64,000 bases of DNA from Nematopogon swammerdamellus (lineage: Eukaryota > Arthropoda > Insecta > Lepidoptera > Adelidae): assembly GCA_946902875.1 (NCBI GenBank), contig OX336340.1, positions 14,151,566 to 14,215,565 of the forward strand. The letters run 5' to 3'. The notes under the pieces were generated by a model that was given only the letters and a program-made list of their open reading frames with translations, did not search any database and had not been told where the DNA came from. Position numbers and translations under genes: made by a program. Positions 1-8,020 of the stretch are shown here, piece after piece. Position 1 is the stretch's first letter; each line of letters begins with the position of its first letter.

Positions 1-743
1 GTCAAGTGTTTCTTTTTACGCATTTCTGTTCGGTCTGTCAATTGAAGCAGCTATGAGTTTCTGTTTGAGATATTATGTCTTGTTGAAAAGTATCGCTGGG
101 TACCGGTATCAATTATTATTACGAGTAGTCAGTGACATTTCTCAGACATTGCATACATTTTTATTCTCAGGCATCTCAACACTTGGAGGTCTGAAGATGT
201 ATTAAGAAAGTGTGTCTTGTAATATTGCATGTAAAGGTGGTATTAACGTTTACATACAAATGAGAGTCGAAGCTGTATGAACATGAATCCTTATTGCGCT
301 CTCTAAAAGCTTGCATTGACTTTTGCCTTAGGTCATCCTAGTGCTTGAGCATACTTTGTAGTCATGCATGAAATGTTCTCACTTTCCATGCAACCTTCAA
401 CTTATAACATATAATAACTTTTAAATATTAGTACTTTGAGAAATATATAATATATTTTATTGTATAATTTTTTTTAATGATTACTGGAGAATTGTCTTTC
501 GACAATGAGCGATGGAAAGAAAATAACACGCGAAAGTTTTTTTCTGAGCAAATACGTGAAAAACATTGGTCGGTTAACTCGGCATGCCATCGCGTTGTAG
601 CAAGGCCACTTGGCATGGTACACGTGCTGGTCTGGAAATCGCATAGTCCATTCCAACTATCGCTGCACTGTGAGCGACTTCCTCTACTTTTTCTTCGCGC
701 ACTTATTTCTCTCTCCCTACGCAGCGTAGCAAAAACAGATGCA
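1..743. other. Left flank without a supported gene
   Basis: AT-rich host sequence. A plus-strand open frame at 477-791 has no recognisable domain, and overlapping frames lie on the other strand, so I treat it as chance. Nothing else is supportable up to the hAT-type element that starts at 752. Confidence 0.5.
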
Positions 744-751
744 CTGTCTAC

Positions 752-1331
752 CAGGGTTGTTGCTGATGCACATTTTTTTCACATCAGCTGATGCTGATGC
801 TGATATTTTACATTGACATCAGCGGATGCTGATGCTGATGCTGATTTTAATTATTTTGTTTAAAAAAATGGAAAAATACTGAACTGTATGTATATTATGA
901 ATTTATATTCTAAAGTTTTGGTTGGTATTGAAATAAAAGATTGTGTTTTAATAATTTTGTGACATTTAATAAAAAAAAAGAATCAATCTGATACGAGTAC
1001 CAGTTTAGTAATTATCTTAGCAATTAAATTATTAGTATTGGATGGAACTTTGGAACTATTTGGAAATGTATGTGCTGGTTTTTCGGCTTCGAGTCTGTTC
1101 CGATTTCACTCGCAATCACGTATTACAACGTAATGAAATGAATGAGACAAGTTTGTGTTAGCTTACAATCACAATCGCCGCTGTTCGACCCCACGATTGG
1201 TCAGAACTCGCAAGCGAAAACAAAACACGTGCCATAAGCCCCGCCGCTCCGCGAATGCGGATGCTGATGTTGAAAATTATGCTGAAGTTCCGCGGATGCT
1301 AGTGCTGATGCTGATGTTCGCAACAACCCTG
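752..1331. mobile_element. Non-autonomous hAT-type element (MITE)
   Basis: The 580-bp segment begins CAGGGTTGTTGC and ends with the inverted counterpart GCAACAACCCTG. It is flanked by an exact 8-bp direct repeat, CTGTCTAC, at 744-751 and 1332-1339. Both subterminal zones are packed with GATGCTGATGC-type hexamer repeats (about 783-845 and 1256-1320), as is usual for subterminal transposase sites of hAT elements. It has no coding capacity. The 8-bp duplication and the CAGGG terminus are the basis for hAT; an autonomous partner is not in the window. Confidence 0.85.
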
Positions 1332-1388
1332 CTGTCTACCACTACTATGGTTACAATAGGCATATTTATTCAGTAACTAGCGAGCTTG

Positions 1389-1394
1389 GCCCAG
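1389..1394. repeat. Polinton target-site duplication, left copy
   Basis: GCCCAG directly precedes the left terminal inverted repeat and is identical to 15655-15660. A 6-bp duplication is the known Polinton/Maverick integration signature. Confidence 0.93.
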
Positions 1395-2103
1395 AGTAGG
1401 GTATGTAGGGGGCTCCGAGCACACACTCGTGATTTTTCTAAGTCCGAGAATCAGGGGGCGTGGCCTAATTTGGGGTGTACGTAGGGCTTCGAAGTCAGGG
1501 TTCAGCTCCAGGGTGTCAGGTCAGGGTGCTGCGCCCCATCAATTTGGAGGGTGTACGTAGGCCTTCGGATTCAGGGTTCAGACTTTCGGATTCAGGATTC
1601 AGGCCTTAGGATTCAGGATTCAGGGTTCCAGATTCAGGGTTCAGGTCCAGGGTGCTAGGTCAGGGTGCTGCGCCCCATCCATTTGAGGCGTACGTAGGCC
1701 TTCGGAGTCATGGTTCAGCTCCAGGGTGCTGCACCCCACCAGCATGGTTCCACATGCACCGAGGCTTCGCCCCTGCCCCCTACCCCGCCCCGCCCCTGCC
1801 ACACCCTTCGCCCCAGCCTTCACCCCTCCACAGTACCCCTGCCGACCGAGCGCAGGTAAATAGAGGTAGATAAACTAAGAGTGGTGCGTATTGTCTACCT
1901 GATAAGGGGTAGTTGATTCACCTCTATTGTCGGGAGGCAGGTTTAAACCTGTAGCAACCTGTAGGAACGACTGACTCCGCTTACGCATTGAATAGAAATA
2001 TAACATTAACAATTGTTCTGTGAAATGTATTCATACTCAGCATGACTAAGGCATCGTCAGTCAGGTAGGTTGGAGCCTAATGGTGTAGGAATGCAGACAT
2101 GGC
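1395..2103 (+). repeat. Polinton left terminal inverted repeat
   Basis: Matches the reverse complement of 14941-15654. The outer 400 bp are almost identical. The middle (about 1785-1930) is diverged and indel-rich. The inner 170 bp, ending at GCAGACATGGC, match again. Inside, the repeat is built of short reiterated blocks, variants of GGATTCAGGGTTCAG and of GTACGTAGGCCTTCGG. Open frames here (for example 1652-1873) are by-products of the GC-rich repeats. Confidence 0.93.
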
Positions 2104-2247
2104 GCCGTCGCCGTCGGGCTTTGGCGGCGGGGAAGTTTGGCTGGTGCATTTAAAAATTCCGACACGCTCACTGTGACCGCAGTCGACAACGATGAGCAGT
2201 CAGCCGCCAACATTACGCCGAGCTGCACGCCTGCGCCCACCGCTACA

Positions 2248-2631
2248 ATGTCGCTAACGACTATCCACGTGCACACCTCGGGGCCGAGGCACGAGCGCTA
2301 TTCGTCCGAGTCGGCACGTCTTCAAACATTCAACGATTGGCCACGCGCCCTCCGGCAGAAGCCTGAAGAAATGGTTAAGGCTGGGTTTTTCTACACTGGT
2401 TTTGGTGACAAAGTGGCGTGCTTTTACTGCGGAGGAACACTCAACCAGTGGCGACCGGAAGACACACCGTGGGAGGAACACACGAGGCTAGACCGCTGCG
2501 CTTTCGTCTACATAATGAAGGGAGCTGACTTCGCCACAGTCAAAGCAAAAGGATTGGACGAGATCGACATTCCGAGCTATTCGCCATACTTGTATGCGCC
2601 ATCAGACGATGGAGCCTTTAACTTGAAATGA
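2248..2631 (+). CDS. Single-BIR inhibitor-of-apoptosis-like protein
   Basis: 127 residues from the first in-frame AUG at 2248; the frame is open upstream to about 2137 but without AUG. One BIR domain fills about residues 18-95: an arginine followed by LQTFNDWP, then MVKAGFFYTGFGDKV, then the zinc ligands CFYC, with 16 residues to His and a final Cys. The His-Cys spacing is five residues, whereas canonical BIRs have six, so one zinc-loop residue is missing. There is no RING. BIR proteins of insects and baculoviruses bind caspases or IAP antagonists and block apoptosis, so a role in keeping the infected cell alive is likely but inferred. It is the only plus-strand gene of the element, lies next to the left inverted repeat, and converges on the capsid gene. 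It is not one of the Polinton core genes and probably derives from a host or viral iap. Confidence 0.85.
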   Translation: MSLTTIHVHTSGPRHERYSSESARLQTFNDWPRALRQKPEEMVKAGFFYTGFGDKVACFYCGGTLNQWRPEDTPWEEHTRLDRCAFVYIMKGADFATVKAKGLDEIDIPSYSPYLYAPSDDGAFNLK

Positions 2632-2945
2632 TTAATTTTCAATAAATATTTTTACATTTAACAGTGAATACATTTATTTCAACCCACCCACACCCATAAA
2701 TGAAACAAAAGTTAGCAGAAATGTTTATTTATTTTCATAAAATATCTTAATGCTAAAGTGTACATGATATATGTTTTAGAAAAGTCACTTAAACCCATTA
2801 TTTACATAAATGGGGCAACCTAAATTTCGTCAGCAAATATTTATTTTTTTGTTTCACACACTACAAGAATCACTTAGTACAACTAAATCTTAATGCTAAA
2901 ATATTTCAAAAAAGTGCCACATCTATTTACATAAGTGGGGGCAAC
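2632..2945. promoter_or_regulatory. Convergent 3' UTRs with poly(A) signals and a short direct repeat
   Basis: AATAAA at 2641-2646 follows the BIR stop codon by 9 bases on the plus strand. On the minus strand AATAAA (2840-2845) lies about 100 bases after the capsid stop. A short motif, ATTTACATAA then TGGGGCAACCTA, occurs twice (about 2809 and 2928), with an AT-rich spacer also partly repeated. No gene is seen here. Confidence 0.6.
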
Positions 2946-4160
2946 CTACATTAATTTGCGCACTGTACCGCTGATGGGTGTGTACTGAACTATGCGATCG
3001 TGTATAATAAGACAGTAGGCCGACGTTTGCGGTGGAAAAGGAGCATGTGATTCAAACTCTAATTTGATGTCCACTGGACCAGCTTTAACGCTATCATTCT
3101 GTTTAGAGCAATCTATGGCAATCAGAGGGGCGCTCTGTTCAAATTGCTTCTTTGTGATCAGAGGCTCCATTGCCTCTTTCTGATAGTATGATCGTTGAAA
3201 GCTGCAGAACAAATCGTACAGCACTGCAAATTGATTGCGACTGAAGTCAATATGCAGATTGACGTACGGGTAACATTGTGAATTCAGATAGAGTTTAATA
3301 TCACTCAGTTTGCAATGATCGAAGCAGCTGGCGTCTTGCGTCGCAGCATTTTTACGTTTCGTCTGAAAGGCCACGATGACGTAGCGCGGTTTCTCGAGTT
3401 GCGTTGCAGTCTTCACGGCCCACACATGTTTCGTGCTCATCGGTAGTGATGGATATTCGTAGAGGTCCCAAGAGCGAAAACTCATCGAAATCTCCGGATC
3501 TCGAGAGATGTAATTGAGTAGTTGAATTTTCTCCTTATCCGCCACTTTCACATAGGGGAGCAGCCATTCAATCTTGTGGATTGTAATTTTAAAGTCCCCA
3601 TCGGCCGCTGAGATGACAGCGTTGGCGTCGTTATTGACTCGCGTCAAAATCAACTCGTGTTTGGCGTTCACCACGATTCGGTGATAGTCTTCAGCGAAGC
3701 CGAGAAGTAATTTCAGTGGAATGGCTACATCAAAGTATCCCTCGGCGTTGGTCAATTTGTCATCATCACCCTCCAACCAGCCGATATTAGTGTTGATCTG
3801 GTCTGAAGTCAGGGAGACATAGCCCTTCATGAGGGTTGTGAGGCCGACATTTTTGTTTCGATCAATCTCCACAGCATTTATCTCATAGCGAATCTGCTCA
3901 AAGAGGTGGCACACGCCCATATTGGCGAAACTCGTCGTCGTTGCTGCTGCGGTGCTGCCATCTGCTGCTGTTAATCGTCCTCGCACGTGCAGTACGCTAT
4001 GGCTCGGCAGAATGTACAGATCTTGGTTCTGTACTGCAATGCGGACTTCATCGTTGTTGTGGTAGGTCGATGACGCATACGGTTGGTGTGCATGAATCTC
4101 ATAGTGCGCGATGGACTCGTCAAACAGCACTCCACGTTTAATGGCTAACATTTCCGCCAT
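2946..4160 (-). CDS. Major capsid protein, double jelly-roll (hexon-like)
   Basis: 404 residues from the AUG at 4160; a second AUG three codons on (4151) is equally possible. The N-terminal block AIKRGVLFDESIAHYEIHAH and the downstream LFEQIRYEINAVEIDRNKNV are the conserved signature of the arthropod Polinton double-jelly-roll capsid family. The length fits that family. By homology with adenovirus hexon and Polinton capsid proteins it would form trimeric capsomers of an icosahedral shell in the nucleus. It is last in the minus-strand series after penton and the small basic ORF, and I see no TATA/TCAGT module directly before it. Family assignment is firm; assembly into virions from this copy is inference. 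Confidence 0.88.
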   Translation of the reverse strand: MAEMLAIKRGVLFDESIAHYEIHAHQPYASSTYHNNDEVRIAVQNQDLYILPSHSVLHVRGRLTAADGSTAAATTTSFANMGVCHLFEQIRYEINAVEIDRNKNVGLTTLMKGYVSLTSDQINTNIGWLEGDDDKLTNAEGYFDVAIPLKLLLGFAEDYHRIVVNAKHELILTRVNNDANAVISAADGDFKITIHKIEWLLPYVKVADKEKIQLLNYISRDPEISMSFRSWDLYEYPSLPMSTKHVWAVKTATQLEKPRYVIVAFQTKRKNAATQDASCFDHCKLSDIKLYLNSQCYPYVNLHIDFSRNQFAVLYDLFCSFQRSYYQKEAMEPLITKKQFEQSAPLIAIDCSKQNDSVKAGPVDIKLEFESHAPFPPQTSAYCLIIHDRIVQYTPISGTVRKLM

Positions 4161-4212
4161 CTTGGACGCCAATGTAGTCTAATGAAGCAGGTGGAGCAGC
4201 AGATGACTCTTC

Positions 4213-4401
4213 TTACTCTCGCCCACGACGACGACGAAGACGGAGTCCCAGACTCTTCAGAAATTGAATATTCTGACGTGTTAGGCTCCCGCCTACTGGA
4301 TGTGTTCGCTCCTTGCGAGGTGTACGAAGACTGATGGCTTTCGGGCATGTTGGTGTACTATTATAGATTTGCGTCCGCCTCGGGTTGTGCACGATACCCA
4401 T
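4213..4401 (-). CDS. Small basic protein between penton and capsid genes
   Basis: 62 residues whose AUG (4399-4401) directly follows the penton stop, giving TAAATG with no spacer. The product is strongly basic, with an RTPRKER stretch near the middle and a C-terminal LRLRRRRGRE tail, which suggests nucleic-acid binding, perhaps a core or packaging peptide. The exact stop/start junction and the tight packing argue that it is real. A competing 67-codon frame in another register (4145-4348) is Ser/Arg-rich and lacks such a junction. I do not recognise a named family. Confidence 0.5.
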   Translation of the reverse strand: MGIVHNPRRTQIYNSTPTCPKAISLRTPRKERTHPVGGSLTRQNIQFLKSLGLRLRRRRGRE

Positions 4402-5085
4402 TTATGACGTTTTAATATGCACCCGTATCGTGATAGTTTCACCTCGAAAATTTACCGCGGCGCCGTCTTGATCGACAATTTTCAACAACAGGGTATGTAT
4501 TGTCTGCACGGCGACTGGAAGGTAAATGATTTGCGACGGTACCTCAATGATCTTATATCCGGGTGGAACTGCTGGGAAAAATTCGTGAATTGTATGCACT
4601 CGGTGCTCATTCATATAGGCGCCCGTAGTAATGTTGCATTCAACTCGCAAAGCACTCACTTTGAGTATTGAGATTGGTAAATCTGACTTGTGTAGGATAT
4701 TTGGCGCGAGTACGCGTCGTTTGAATCCCAGAAGGCGTCCGATTGAGTCTTCGCTGGTGAGATCTACGGGCTGTGTACACCTTATCTCACTACGCAGCTC
4801 ATTGTTGTTGGGCTGCAGGCTTATGGTGACACTCGGAGATACAGCGCTCTGTAGGTATCGTTCAATATCTTGTATCTCATAACTCCCGGTGGGTATTGTG
4901 ATGACATCATCTCCTATACGTACTCTGTTGTATCCCACATCAATATTCGGAATGGAATTGAAAGTCAGCAACTCAACGAGGCCGAGAGCGTAACGTTTGA
5001 ATGGGGATAATTCAATTGGAGGAAAATATGATGCCTGAAGTGTAGAGGATTCCCCTGACACCGTTAACATGAAAGACTCATCCAT
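4402..5085 (-). CDS. Penton / minor capsid protein (single jelly-roll)
   Basis: 227 residues from the AUG at 5085. The frame is open further upstream, but the start is fixed by a TATA box at 5118-5124 and a TCAGT initiator at 5090-5094, which leave a leader of only about 7 bases. The hydrophobic, beta-rich sequence includes LSPFKRYALGLVELLTFNSI near the N-terminus, a GSYEIQDIERYL segment, and SIGRLLGF in the middle. This is the pattern of the Polinton minor capsid protein, a single-jelly-roll penton placed at capsid vertices. Its stop overlaps no gene but touches the AUG of the small basic ORF, and the major capsid gene follows 240 bp on. The assignment rests on position and family resemblance. 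Confidence 0.78.
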   Translation of the reverse strand: MDESFMLTVSGESSTLQASYFPPIELSPFKRYALGLVELLTFNSIPNIDVGYNRVRIGDDVITIPTGSYEIQDIERYLQSAVSPSVTISLQPNNNELRSEIRCTQPVDLTSEDSIGRLLGFKRRVLAPNILHKSDLPISILKVSALRVECNITTGAYMNEHRVHTIHEFFPAVPPGYKIIEVPSQIIYLPVAVQTIHTLLLKIVDQDGAAVNFRGETITIRVHIKTS

Positions 5086-5089
5086 GGCG

Positions 5090-5124
5090 ACTGATGCAAA
5101 TCGCACGAGTAAGAGGGTTATATA
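5090..5124 (-). promoter_or_regulatory. Core promoter of the penton gene (TATA + TCAGT)
   Basis: Minus-strand TATATAA at 5118-5124 and the arthropod initiator TCAGT at 5090-5094, about 32 bases apart. The AUG follows within 10 bases. Confidence 0.7.
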
Positions 5125-5336
5125 GACAGACGGATGGGCAGACGGCTTAGTGACAGAGCCACATATGAATCTGGCAACAGACAGAAGGACTGGCAGACTG
5201 ATGGATAAATAATAGCTTGGTAATAGGGTTCTGCACAAATAAATACATCTGTATGTTCACACTTAAATATATATTTCAATCATATATGCTAGATACAATA
5301 TATGCACTCATAATGCATAGAAATATAATAATAATA
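5125..5336. other. AT-rich spacer between protease and penton
   Basis: About 210 bp of AT-rich DNA that would hold the 3' UTR of the PLA2/protease transcript and the upstream region of penton. I see no further ORF and no clear minus-strand AATAAA. Confidence 0.5.
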
Positions 5337-5690
5337 TTACAATTCTCCGGCGAGAAACTTAAGGCACAAGTGGCCGCAAACGACCGTATCATAGTCCTGA
5401 TATCTATTATAATTATAATCGACGCTGGCTACATTAAAATATTTCATTAGATCTTGCGGCGGTCGAAGGTCTCCAAAACTATCGAAATACACTACAGTGT
5501 CGCCACTCTTCCTGTACGCTACCCAATGCGTCCCCGGCCGACTCTTGTCGTCGAGATTCACAACAGACGCTTCATATTTCCAAACACGCCGCGGCAAATC
5601 GTTGCGCATGAAAACACCGCGGAAATGTGGTATTCTTAATGCCCTCGCAAATTTCAGCAGATCCGCATCGGTGAGGGCTCGACGCGGCAG
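5337..5690 (-). CDS. Adenain-like cysteine protease (maturation protease), non-AUG start
   Basis: Catalytic residues are clear. Counted from a CTG at 5688-5690 they are His55 (GTHWVAY), Asp70 (YFDSFG), Gln98 and Cys105 (CGHLCLKFL). The Gln-Cys spacing of seven equals that of adenovirus protease, and His-Asp is close to its His-Glu spacing. Adenain-type proteases cleave capsid and core precursors during maturation. The first AUG in frame is at 5609, but the conserved N-terminal block (LTDADLLKFARALRIPHFRG) lies upstream of it, and the frame stays open without any AUG through the overlapping PLA2 gene. Initiation is therefore at a non-AUG codon, by coupling to the PLA2 stop 2 bases away, or the start has been lost by mutation. 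Length from the CTG is 117 residues, shorter than adenain but adequate for the Polinton family. Confidence 0.82.
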   Translation of the reverse strand: MPRRALTDADLLKFARALRIPHFRGVFMRNDLPRRVWKYEASVVNLDDKSRPGTHWVAYRKSGDTVVYFDSFGDLRPPQDLMKYFNVASVDYNYNRYQDYDTVVCGHLCLKFLAGEL

Positions 5691-5692
5691 AT

Positions 5693-6472
5693 TTACCCGT
5701 TTTTTGGCAGGTAGAGTCCGAACCCTTGTCTGTATGGTTTCAGGTACACGCCTTTGCCTAGAGAAATCACCTCCATCGTTGAATTGTGACGTTTGTTCTC
5801 CTCCAATTGGCGTTTTGCAGCGCTGGCGTCGTTGACAGCCTTCGCAATACCGGCCGCTCCTCCCGCTAACGCTCCAGTGGCGCTGAGTCCAGCCAACAGG
5901 GGAATGAGGAAGGGGAGCACCCCGCCAACCCTTGTGGGGATGGGTAAGATACGCGGTATGCGCACATTTCGCTTTCCGCCGACCTTTCTAAGGGCCGCGC
6001 GAGCGCCTTGTAGTGCTGATTTTATTGGTGATATACCACCCACTTGCATTGAATCCTTTGCAGAATTTACTATTTGCTGCAGGTGTATCTTGCTCCCACT
6101 CTTATTCTTCTTCTTCTTCATACCCATTCCGAGTTTTGATTTCACTTTCATCGTATTGGTCACACCCCAAGCGGTCACCTTTTCGCCCAAGTCGGCGTCT
6201 TTAGCAACCACCCTTTGCCACGCCTTCTCTGCGAGTATTTGGTCGGCTTGATTTCTCGCTTCAACCGACTTATTCAAATTGTATGCAATGTCGTGATCTT
6301 TGCATGCCGCGTCGAGCGGGTTGATGCCGGGATCGCCGCGCTTTAGTCGCCGACTCAGTTTCGTACCGGGGCCGCAGTACTGATATCCGGGGACGTGTAA
6401 CTCCACAGGCAGATTGCTGATGATCGTGTTGAGGAGCCCTTTACCGCAGCGCTTAGGTCTTGTCACTACCAT
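5693..6472 (-). CDS. PLA2-domain membrane-active virion protein
   Basis: 259 residues. The N-terminal part carries a phospholipase A2-like site of the parvovirus VP1-unique-region type: calcium loop YCGPGT at 32-37 and the His60-Asp61 pair in DAACKDHDIAY. A Lys-rich stretch (about 115-128) follows, then a glycine/alanine-rich hydrophobic segment around 183-212 that could insert in membranes, and a C-terminal tail with two YL-containing motifs (GVYLKPY, GLYLPKNG). In related elements this protein is regarded as an internal capsid or lytic factor comparable with adenovirus pVI, helping the particle leave the endosome. The gene has its own TATA/TCAGT promoter, and its stop lies 2 bases before the presumed protease start. 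The PLA2 motif is seen; the role is inference. Confidence 0.82.
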   Translation of the reverse strand: MVVTRPKRCGKGLLNTIISNLPVELHVPGYQYCGPGTKLSRRLKRGDPGINPLDAACKDHDIAYNLNKSVEARNQADQILAEKAWQRVVAKDADLGEKVTAWGVTNTMKVKSKLGMGMKKKKNKSGSKIHLQQIVNSAKDSMQVGGISPIKSALQGARAALRKVGGKRNVRIPRILPIPTRVGGVLPFLIPLLAGLSATGALAGGAAGIAKAVNDASAAKRQLEENKRHNSTMEVISLGKGVYLKPYRQGFGLYLPKNG

Positions 6473-6484
6473 AGCTAACGTTGA

Positions 6485-6519
6485 ACTGATACAGTATCAC
6501 AACATGTCTACATTTTATA
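6485..6519 (-). promoter_or_regulatory. Core promoter of the PLA2 gene (TATA + TCAGT)
   Basis: Minus-strand TATAAAAT at 6512-6519 and TCAGT at 6485-6489, about 30 bases apart. The AUG at 6472 gives a leader of about 15 bases. The TATA box overlaps the last codons of the integrase gene. Confidence 0.75.
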
Positions 6520-7416
6520 ATCTATCCAACTGTTGTGCGAATTATCAAATCCTAGCCATTTGACATACAGCTGATTGGCACGCTTCTTGAGCACCTTTTC
6601 CACGAGGTATATGTCAGGGTGTCGGGCTTTCAGCAGCTCCTCCTCATAGAAGCCGCCTTCAATCGGTCGACTGTTGTAATCCATCAACTTGTAGGTGGTG
6701 GGTGATGTGGGCATTACAGCTGATATGGTGAATATTTCAGTAGTCCAGTTCGGCGTGTAGCTCTTCTCGAAGACGTGTTTGTACTTGCTTATGCGTACTT
6801 TGTCACCCAAGGTAAACTTCGCGCGCCGCTGCCGCCGCCGCCGCTGCAGTGGAGTCGGTGGACTATTTATTATCATCGTCCCGCTCGTGACGTCACACGG
6901 TTTCATTTTAATTGTACTATGTCTGGTGCTGTTGTAGTCGGCGACGATCGCAGGCAGAATATCACACCATTTGTAAGTGCCGCGTCGTGTAAACTGTTTC
7001 CACATTCTCTCCTTGAGGGTGCGATTGAAGCGTTCGCAGATCGCCGCTTTCATGTTACTGTACGTTGAGTACATGTGGATGTTGTGCTGATGCATGAGCG
7101 CCTTAAAGGCTCCGTTGTAGAACTCTTTACCCCGGTCGACGTGCAAGTTTTTCGGTGTGCGATCATTCTCCAAGATTAATTTCATAGCGTTCGTCACATC
7201 GCGGCCATTTTTCGTTTTTGTGGGTGCAACCCATGCAAACTTTGAGAATATATCAATGATGGTTAGTAGGTACTTGAAACCTTTGTTGTATGGCGAATAG
7301 GCGGTCATATCGACGAGGTCAGCTTGCCAAGTCTCATCCAATTCCCGTATGTCAAAGTGCCGACGCTGGTATCGCCTTCGCGCCGGCCTATGAAGTTCCT
7401 CCGCCACCTGCTCCAT
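6508..7416 (-). CDS. Retroviral-type integrase with C-terminal chromodomain
   Basis: 302 residues. The rve core has its three acidic catalytic residues at Asp33 (WQADLVDM), Asp94 (HVDRGKEF) and Glu128 (ICERFNRTLKE). The C-terminus (about 264-302) is a chromodomain-like module with YLVEKVLKKR and YVKWLGFDNSHNSW. The enzyme would process the terminal repeats and join them to host DNA with a 6-bp stagger, matching the GCCCAG duplication; the chromodomain may steer site choice. An N-terminal HHCC zinc module is not evident in this frame. The first 29 bases overlap the end of the coiled-coil gene in another frame, and no TATA/TCAGT module precedes it, so expression from the upstream message is likely. 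Confidence 0.93.
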   Translation of the reverse strand: MEQVAEELHRPARRRYQRRHFDIRELDETWQADLVDMTAYSPYNKGFKYLLTIIDIFSKFAWVAPTKTKNGRDVTNAMKLILENDRTPKNLHVDRGKEFYNGAFKALMHQHNIHMYSTYSNMKAAICERFNRTLKERMWKQFTRRGTYKWCDILPAIVADYNSTRHSTIKMKPCDVTSGTMIINSPPTPLQRRRRQRRAKFTLGDKVRISKYKHVFEKSYTPNWTTEIFTISAVMPTSPTTYKLMDYNSRPIEGGFYEEELLKARHPDIYLVEKVLKKRANQLYVKWLGFDNSHNSWIDYKM

Positions 7417-7954
7417 GCTTCAACTCGTTCAATCGCGCATCCAACTGGGTAATCAACAGAGAGTCGCGTCGCACCAACTCCAGTTGACTATTCACATTCG
7501 CCTCGATGCCTTTCAACGCCTCCCACAGGAGTTCGGAGTCTCGGAGGCGGGTTACGTCGCTCTCCAATGTTTGCAGTCTCGCATCCAAATGTGATATGAG
7601 GCTGGCGTTCGCTGTGGAGAGTTCTTGTAGCCGCTCCTTCCACCGTTTACTCTCCTCGGCAATGGCGCTCTCCAAACGAGCGGTAAACGCATGGATCTCC
7701 CGCTGAGTACGCTCTTGAATATTTTCCTCCAACAGATGAATAATTAGTTCAATGTCTCGTTGCACCATATCTTGCACCATTTTCAGTGACACTGCATCAT
7801 CCGGTTCTTGAGCGATACCGACGTTGCACAATCTCATCTCACGCATATCATATTGACCGTCTGAGGTGATTGCAAATCCTTCTCCAGGCGGGCCACGACT
7901 CGAGCCGCCAGCGCCCGCTCTCATTAGCACTCTTCCAAATATGTCCATGCTCAT
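7388..7954 (-). CDS. Fibre-like coiled-coil protein
   Basis: 188 residues if started at the AUG at 7954; the frame extends 14 codons upstream to an AUG at 7996. I prefer 7954 (or 7948) because a TATTAAT/TCAGT promoter predicts transcription start at about 7988, inside the longer frame. A Gly-rich segment with GPPGEG is followed by a DGQYDMREMRLCNVG motif, a type found at the base of trimeric fibre proteins. Long heptad-like coiled coils (about residues 75-175) and a GAGGGG end follow. A trimeric spike or attachment protein is my best guess; the receptor-binding head usual for fibres is not visible. Its 3' end overlaps the integrase start. Confidence 0.65.
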   Translation of the reverse strand: MSMDIFGRVLMRAGAGGSSRGPPGEGFAITSDGQYDMREMRLCNVGIAQEPDDAVSLKMVQDMVQRDIELIIHLLEENIQERTQREIHAFTARLESAIAEESKRWKERLQELSTANASLISHLDARLQTLESDVTRLRDSELLWEALKGIEANVNSQLELVRRDSLLITQLDARLNELKHGAGGGGTS

Positions 7955-7985
7955 TTTGACTGTTTCGAGCGACGGTTGCAGTGCG

Positions 7986-8020
7986 ACTGATGCCATTAAC
8001 CCCCCTCACCGGAATTAATA
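7986..8020 (-). promoter_or_regulatory. Putative core promoter of the coiled-coil gene
   Basis: Minus-strand TATTAAT at 8014-8020 and TCAGT at 7986-7990, with the same spacing of about 32 bases as the other promoters of the element. It overlaps the 3' end of the DUF8207 gene. Confidence 0.5.

Noticed and set aside
477..791. 104-codon ORF in the left flank
   Set aside because: No recognisable domain, runs into the hAT element, and competing frames overlap it.
1641..1873. ORFs in the Polinton terminal repeats (also 15136-15397)
   Set aside because: Present in both repeats only because of reiterated GC-rich blocks; no conserved domain.
5086..5238. N-terminal extension of the penton frame
   Set aside because: A TATA box and initiator lie inside it and the capsid family homology begins at the AUG at 5085.
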